A stretch of DNA of 64,000 bases, taken from assembly GCA_008125075.1 (NCBI GenBank), contig VLTH01000001.1, forward strand, positions 904,671 to 968,670, written 5' to 3'. The notes beneath the pieces were generated by a model. That model ran no database searches and was not told the DNA's origin. It was given only the letters and a program-made list of their open reading frames with translations. Position numbers and translations under genes: made by a program. This document shows, in pieces, positions 61,448 to 64,000 of this stretch. Source of the stretch: Acetivibrio alkalicellulosi (GTDB lineage Bacteria; Bacillota; Clostridia; Acetivibrionales; Acetivibrionaceae). Positions within the stretch are counted from its first letter, which is position 1, and every line of letters begins with the position of its first letter.

Positions 61448-62185
61448 TTAACTTGATGCAAGAAATTCTCTTGCTTGCTGAGCAATCCATAATTTATTAC
61501 CGTTCTTTGCAACTTCCATGTATTTTTCTTTTGCACCATTAATATCCCCTGTTTTTTCATCAATTTTCCCAAGTCTAAATAGTATAGCTAAATGTGTTCT
61601 AGGTGTGGTTTGTTGGTCTAATAACTCATTAAATTTGTTTTTGCTTTCACTATAATTTTCAGTAAAGAAAAGTCTTTCGGCCTCAAGTACTTTTAGAGCA
61701 ATTGTAATTGTTGAATTTTTATGATTTAAATGGTCAATTTCTTCTTTATATATTTCTTCTGCTTCTTCAATTTCTCCTAACTCATATAAACACACTATTA
61801 AATTTATATAATATACTTGATATGTGCCATATTTTTTAGAAAGTATTTTTTTGTCAATAGAAAGTAAAATATCTTTAGCTTCATTAAAATTTCCTAGTTC
61901 AATAAGTCCAGCAGATTTTTCAATATTTAAATATCCATTCATTTTTTTGTCTTTACCTACCATAGATATTTGCTTATCAGTTTCATCTAAAAATGCTTTA
62001 GGATTACAATTGGTTTCTAATAAATAAACACGTTTTTTTGATCGCGTTATGAAAATAAACATATATAAAGACATTACTATTACAATTGTAATAATGACTG
62101 AAAGAATTGTATTAACATTAAGCATTTTCAGTGAAATCATCAATATACAAGTACAAAGCATAATAAATAATTTATTAACTAACAT
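61448..62185 (-). CDS. membrane-anchored TPR-repeat protein
   Basis: The 245-residue protein begins with two hydrophobic segments (about 5-48) followed by a soluble helical region (about 60-245). Helix pairs such as SAGLIELGNFNEAKDILL, LIVCLYELGEIEEAEEIY and LFRLGKIDEKTGDINGAKEKYMEVA fit tetratricopeptide repeats. TPR domains are protein-binding scaffolds, and the partner is unknown. AAAGGGG precedes the ATG. Confidence 0.75.
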   Translation of the reverse strand: MLVNKLFIMLCTCILMISLKMLNVNTILSVIITIVIVMSLYMFIFITRSKKRVYLLETNCNPKAFLDETDKQISMVGKDKKMNGYLNIEKSAGLIELGNFNEAKDILLSIDKKILSKKYGTYQVYYINLIVCLYELGEIEEAEEIYKEEIDHLNHKNSTITIALKVLEAERLFFTENYSESKNKFNELLDQQTTPRTHLAILFRLGKIDEKTGDINGAKEKYMEVAKNGNKLWIAQQAREFLASS

Positions 62186-62369
62186 TTAATTCCCCTTTCA
62201 ACTATTTATTAACACAATTATACAACAGCTTAAAATACAATGAAATAGTTATGTATAAATTTTCTCTTTTTATCTTATTCCTAAGACCTCTTATAATCTT
62301 TAGTGGAGTAGAGTCCCCACCTAAAGCTCTTAAGTTCACACTATTAAAAAAGTACTACAATAAAAAGTA

Positions 62370-63008
62370 TTATTCTGAAGGAATCAATATTCTATATGAA
62401 TATACCTTTCCATGTTTTTTTAGTTCTATTGGCTCTCTATCTTTATATAATGGATCAAAAATTAAAAAATCTTCATTGTTTGAGCCCACAATTAAAACCC
62501 AATGAAAGATGCCGGTAGTATTGAATTTAACCTCAACTATTGGTAATAAACCTTGCTTTAAATAATTTTCAATAGTTCTTCTACTAAAAGCCCTTTTGTA
62601 TGTATAATCAATTTCAGGTATTACTTCATTTATTTTATACCAGATAACTTCACCATTACCTGTATAGACATCATTTAAACTAAATTCTTTATTAAGTTGT
62701 TTAGGATCTGTTTCATAGCCTAGCTTATTCATCGAAGAAGCTAAAGCACTAATTAGGCAACCACTACTACCTAAAATATATTGAGTATTTCCTATTCTGT
62801 CCTTTGACCATTCAGGGTCAATTTGGAGAAAATAACTAACCTCTATAGGTTCAATAGCTTTAGATGGTACAAGTTTAATGCCATTAAATTTAATCCATAA
62901 TGCCCTTGAATAATATGTACCAATTGACCCAAATACTATAGCAATTATTATCAACAAAACTGCAAAAAAGATTTTCTTTTTTCTAGTTAAAACATTTATA
63001 GCCCTCAT
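62370..63008 (-). CDS. membrane-anchored C39-like cysteine peptidase domain protein
   Basis: The 212-residue protein has one N-terminal transmembrane helix (about 12-33) and an extracytoplasmic papain-like domain of the peptidase C39-like type. It keeps FLQIDPEWS, the catalytic cysteine C84 in GSSGCLISALA, H169 in FHWVLIVG and D185 in IFDPLY. The ribosome site AAAAGGGG abuts the ATG without spacing, so the true start may lie a few codons downstream or initiation may be weak. The substrate is unknown. Confidence 0.78.
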   Translation of the reverse strand: MRAINVLTRKKKIFFAVLLIIIAIVFGSIGTYYSRALWIKFNGIKLVPSKAIEPIEVSYFLQIDPEWSKDRIGNTQYILGSSGCLISALASSMNKLGYETDPKQLNKEFSLNDVYTGNGEVIWYKINEVIPEIDYTYKRAFSRRTIENYLKQGLLPIVEVKFNTTGIFHWVLIVGSNNEDFLIFDPLYKDREPIELKKHGKVYSYRILIPSE

Positions 63009-63183
63009 CCCCTTTTAAGTTTATATTTACAATATTACAGTAGCATAATTGATAAACAAGGTCAATAATGGCTTTATATAAATTTTTCCTTATCATTTTT
63101 ATATGATAAAACATTAATTGTTTTAATAAGTACCATAAAAAAATGTTAATAATAAAAATAAAACTTTTTTCCCTATTACAAAA

Positions 63184-63208
63184 GTGAGGGGCATTAAACA
63201 CCCCTCAC
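63184..63208 (-). terminator. terminator of the SLH-protein gene
   Basis: GTGAGGGG pairs perfectly with CCCCTCAC around CATTAAACA, followed on the minus strand by TTTTG. Confidence 0.85.
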
Positions 63209-63232
63209 TTTCCAATTAATTAAATAAATATA

Positions 63233-64000
63233 TTATAGTTCATCGAGTAATTTATATAATACTACTGCTGCTTGTGCTCTATTTGCAGTTGCTAGAGGTG
63301 CAAAGTCACCGTTTGGCATTCCACTAATGATTCCTGCCTTTTGCATTGCAGCCACAGCTTCTTTTGCATATCCAGCTATTTGGTCGCCGTCTGCAAAATC
63401 TATAGCTTGTGTCGTATTAGTTAAAGTAATACCTACCGCTTTTAGTGTATTGAAAGTCATTACAGCCATATCCTGACGGCTTATTTCATCATTTACTCCA
63501 AATGATCCATCAGTATTACCTTTAACAACACCTAACTCATAAGCAGTTATAATAGCCTGTTCGTACCATGCACCTGACTCTACATCAGTAAATGGATTTT
63601 CTCCTGTTCCTTCGGATACTAAATCAAATGTGTTAACAAGCATTTGTACAAATTCTGCTCTTGTTACATTCTTTAAAGGATCAAAGGAATCAGCAGATAC
63701 ACCTTTTACAATGTTACGGGCTGCTAAAGCTATTATGCTGTCTTTAGCCCAAGGAGTCTTATCCATATCAGCCAAACTAATTTTAGCTGGTATAGCAACA
63801 TAGTTACCAAAGTATTTAGTTTTAAACTGAATCATTCCATTATTGTAACGACCATTTTTAACTACTTCAAAGTTACCATTTTCATCTATGTAGTATAATA
63901 CAACCTGCCCTTTATTTAGTCCTGTTTCAATACTGTAATTAAAGGACACTTTTACCTTTTGATTTTGTTCAAGTTGGCTTAAATCTTTTCCATCAACAGA
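63233..64000 (-). CDS. C-terminal part of an S-layer homology (SLH) domain surface protein
   Basis: The frame stays open to the window edge (base 64000), so the 5' end is missing; the GTG at 63949 is internal. The visible 256 residues start with a beta-rich segment and end in three SLH repeats: DMDKTPWAKDSIIALAARNIVKG, FTDVESGAWYEQAIITAYELGVVKG and FADGDQIAGYAKEAVAAMQKAGIISG, each followed by the (T/S)RA or SRQ block. SLH triplets bind pyruvylated secondary wall polymers, anchoring the protein to the cell surface. Confidence 0.92.
   Translation of the reverse strand, partial: SVDGKDLSQLEQNQKVKVSFNYSIETGLNKGQVVLYYIDENGNFEVVKNGRYNNGMIQFKTKYFGNYVAIPAKISLADMDKTPWAKDSIIALAARNIVKGVSADSFDPLKNVTRAEFVQMLVNTFDLVSEGTGENPFTDVESGAWYEQAIITAYELGVVKGNTDGSFGVNDEISRQDMAVMTFNTLKAVGITLTNTTQAIDFADGDQIAGYAKEAVAAMQKAGIISGMPNGDFAPLATANRAQAAVVLYKLLDEL

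Overview
The window is AT-rich DNA from a Gram-positive, anaerobic member of the Clostridia. The evidence is strong AGGAGG-type ribosome sites, a Tyr T-box leader, SLH-anchored surface protein, two secreted proteins ending in type I dockerins (one a GH10 xylanase), a 2-oxoacid:ferredoxin oxidoreductase, and a large c-di-GMP signalling complement. It resembles dockerin-bearing cellulolytic clostridia (Acetivibrio/Ruminiclostridium-like), but the species cannot be named from the sequence alone. No rRNA, tRNA, CRISPR array or full-length insertion sequence was seen.

Layout. 0.6-7.6 kb: a tight operon of membrane protein, DUF4129, DUF4350, MoxR ATPase, DUF58, SpoIIM-like and RDD proteins. 7.8-15.5 kb: lysA, two paralogous lipoproteins, a Tic20-like membrane protein, cardiolipin synthase, then a TrmB-type regulator coupled to a divergent second LysA-like decarboxylase. 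15.6-22.9 kb: membrane protein, a stalk-domain/PrcB protein, a dockerin metallopeptidase, tyrS with its T-box, and a PHP phosphatase. 23.7-27.2 kb: a GGDEF/HD-GYP protein followed by a REC/HD-GYP response regulator. 27.3-33.6 kb: M18 aminopeptidase, HAD phosphatase, LCP protein, tyrosine recombinase, aroK-aroC. 33.7-38.7 kb: a PilZ protein, a DUF4914-type P-loop protein and a permease. 38.8-45.5 kb: alpha/beta hydrolase, a five-gene 2-oxoacid:ferredoxin oxidoreductase operon with a CODH-epsilon-like leader gene, and purK-purE. 45.8-50.5 kb: GH10 xylanase and a YARHG protein. 50.7-59.7 kb (minus strand): a non-ribosomal peptide synthetase (NRPS), a histidine kinase and a REC/HD-GYP regulator. 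59.8-64 kb (minus strand): Gfo/Idh oxidoreductase, cold-shock protein, TPR protein, C39-like peptidase and the 3' end of an SLH protein.

The most striking system is the minus-strand operon at 59666-50739. Its first product is an 1878-residue single-module NRPS whose N-terminus is a PilZ domain with both c-di-GMP-binding motifs intact. It is translationally coupled to a membrane histidine kinase, followed 7 nt later by a response regulator with an HD-GYP c-di-GMP phosphodiesterase domain. This reads as a self-contained sensor, second-messenger and peptide-synthesis circuit. The same window holds a second REC/HD-GYP paralogue, a GGDEF/HD-GYP hybrid and a YcgR-like PilZ protein.

Intergenic DNA is rich in short dispersed elements. 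One family has GGGTGCAT ends and 9-bp target duplications (13286-13494, 30604-30640, 37099-37143) and is clearly mobile in origin. At least four further hairpin-forming repeat families recur between genes, several serving as terminators. All domain calls come from reading motifs by eye; no database search was run.
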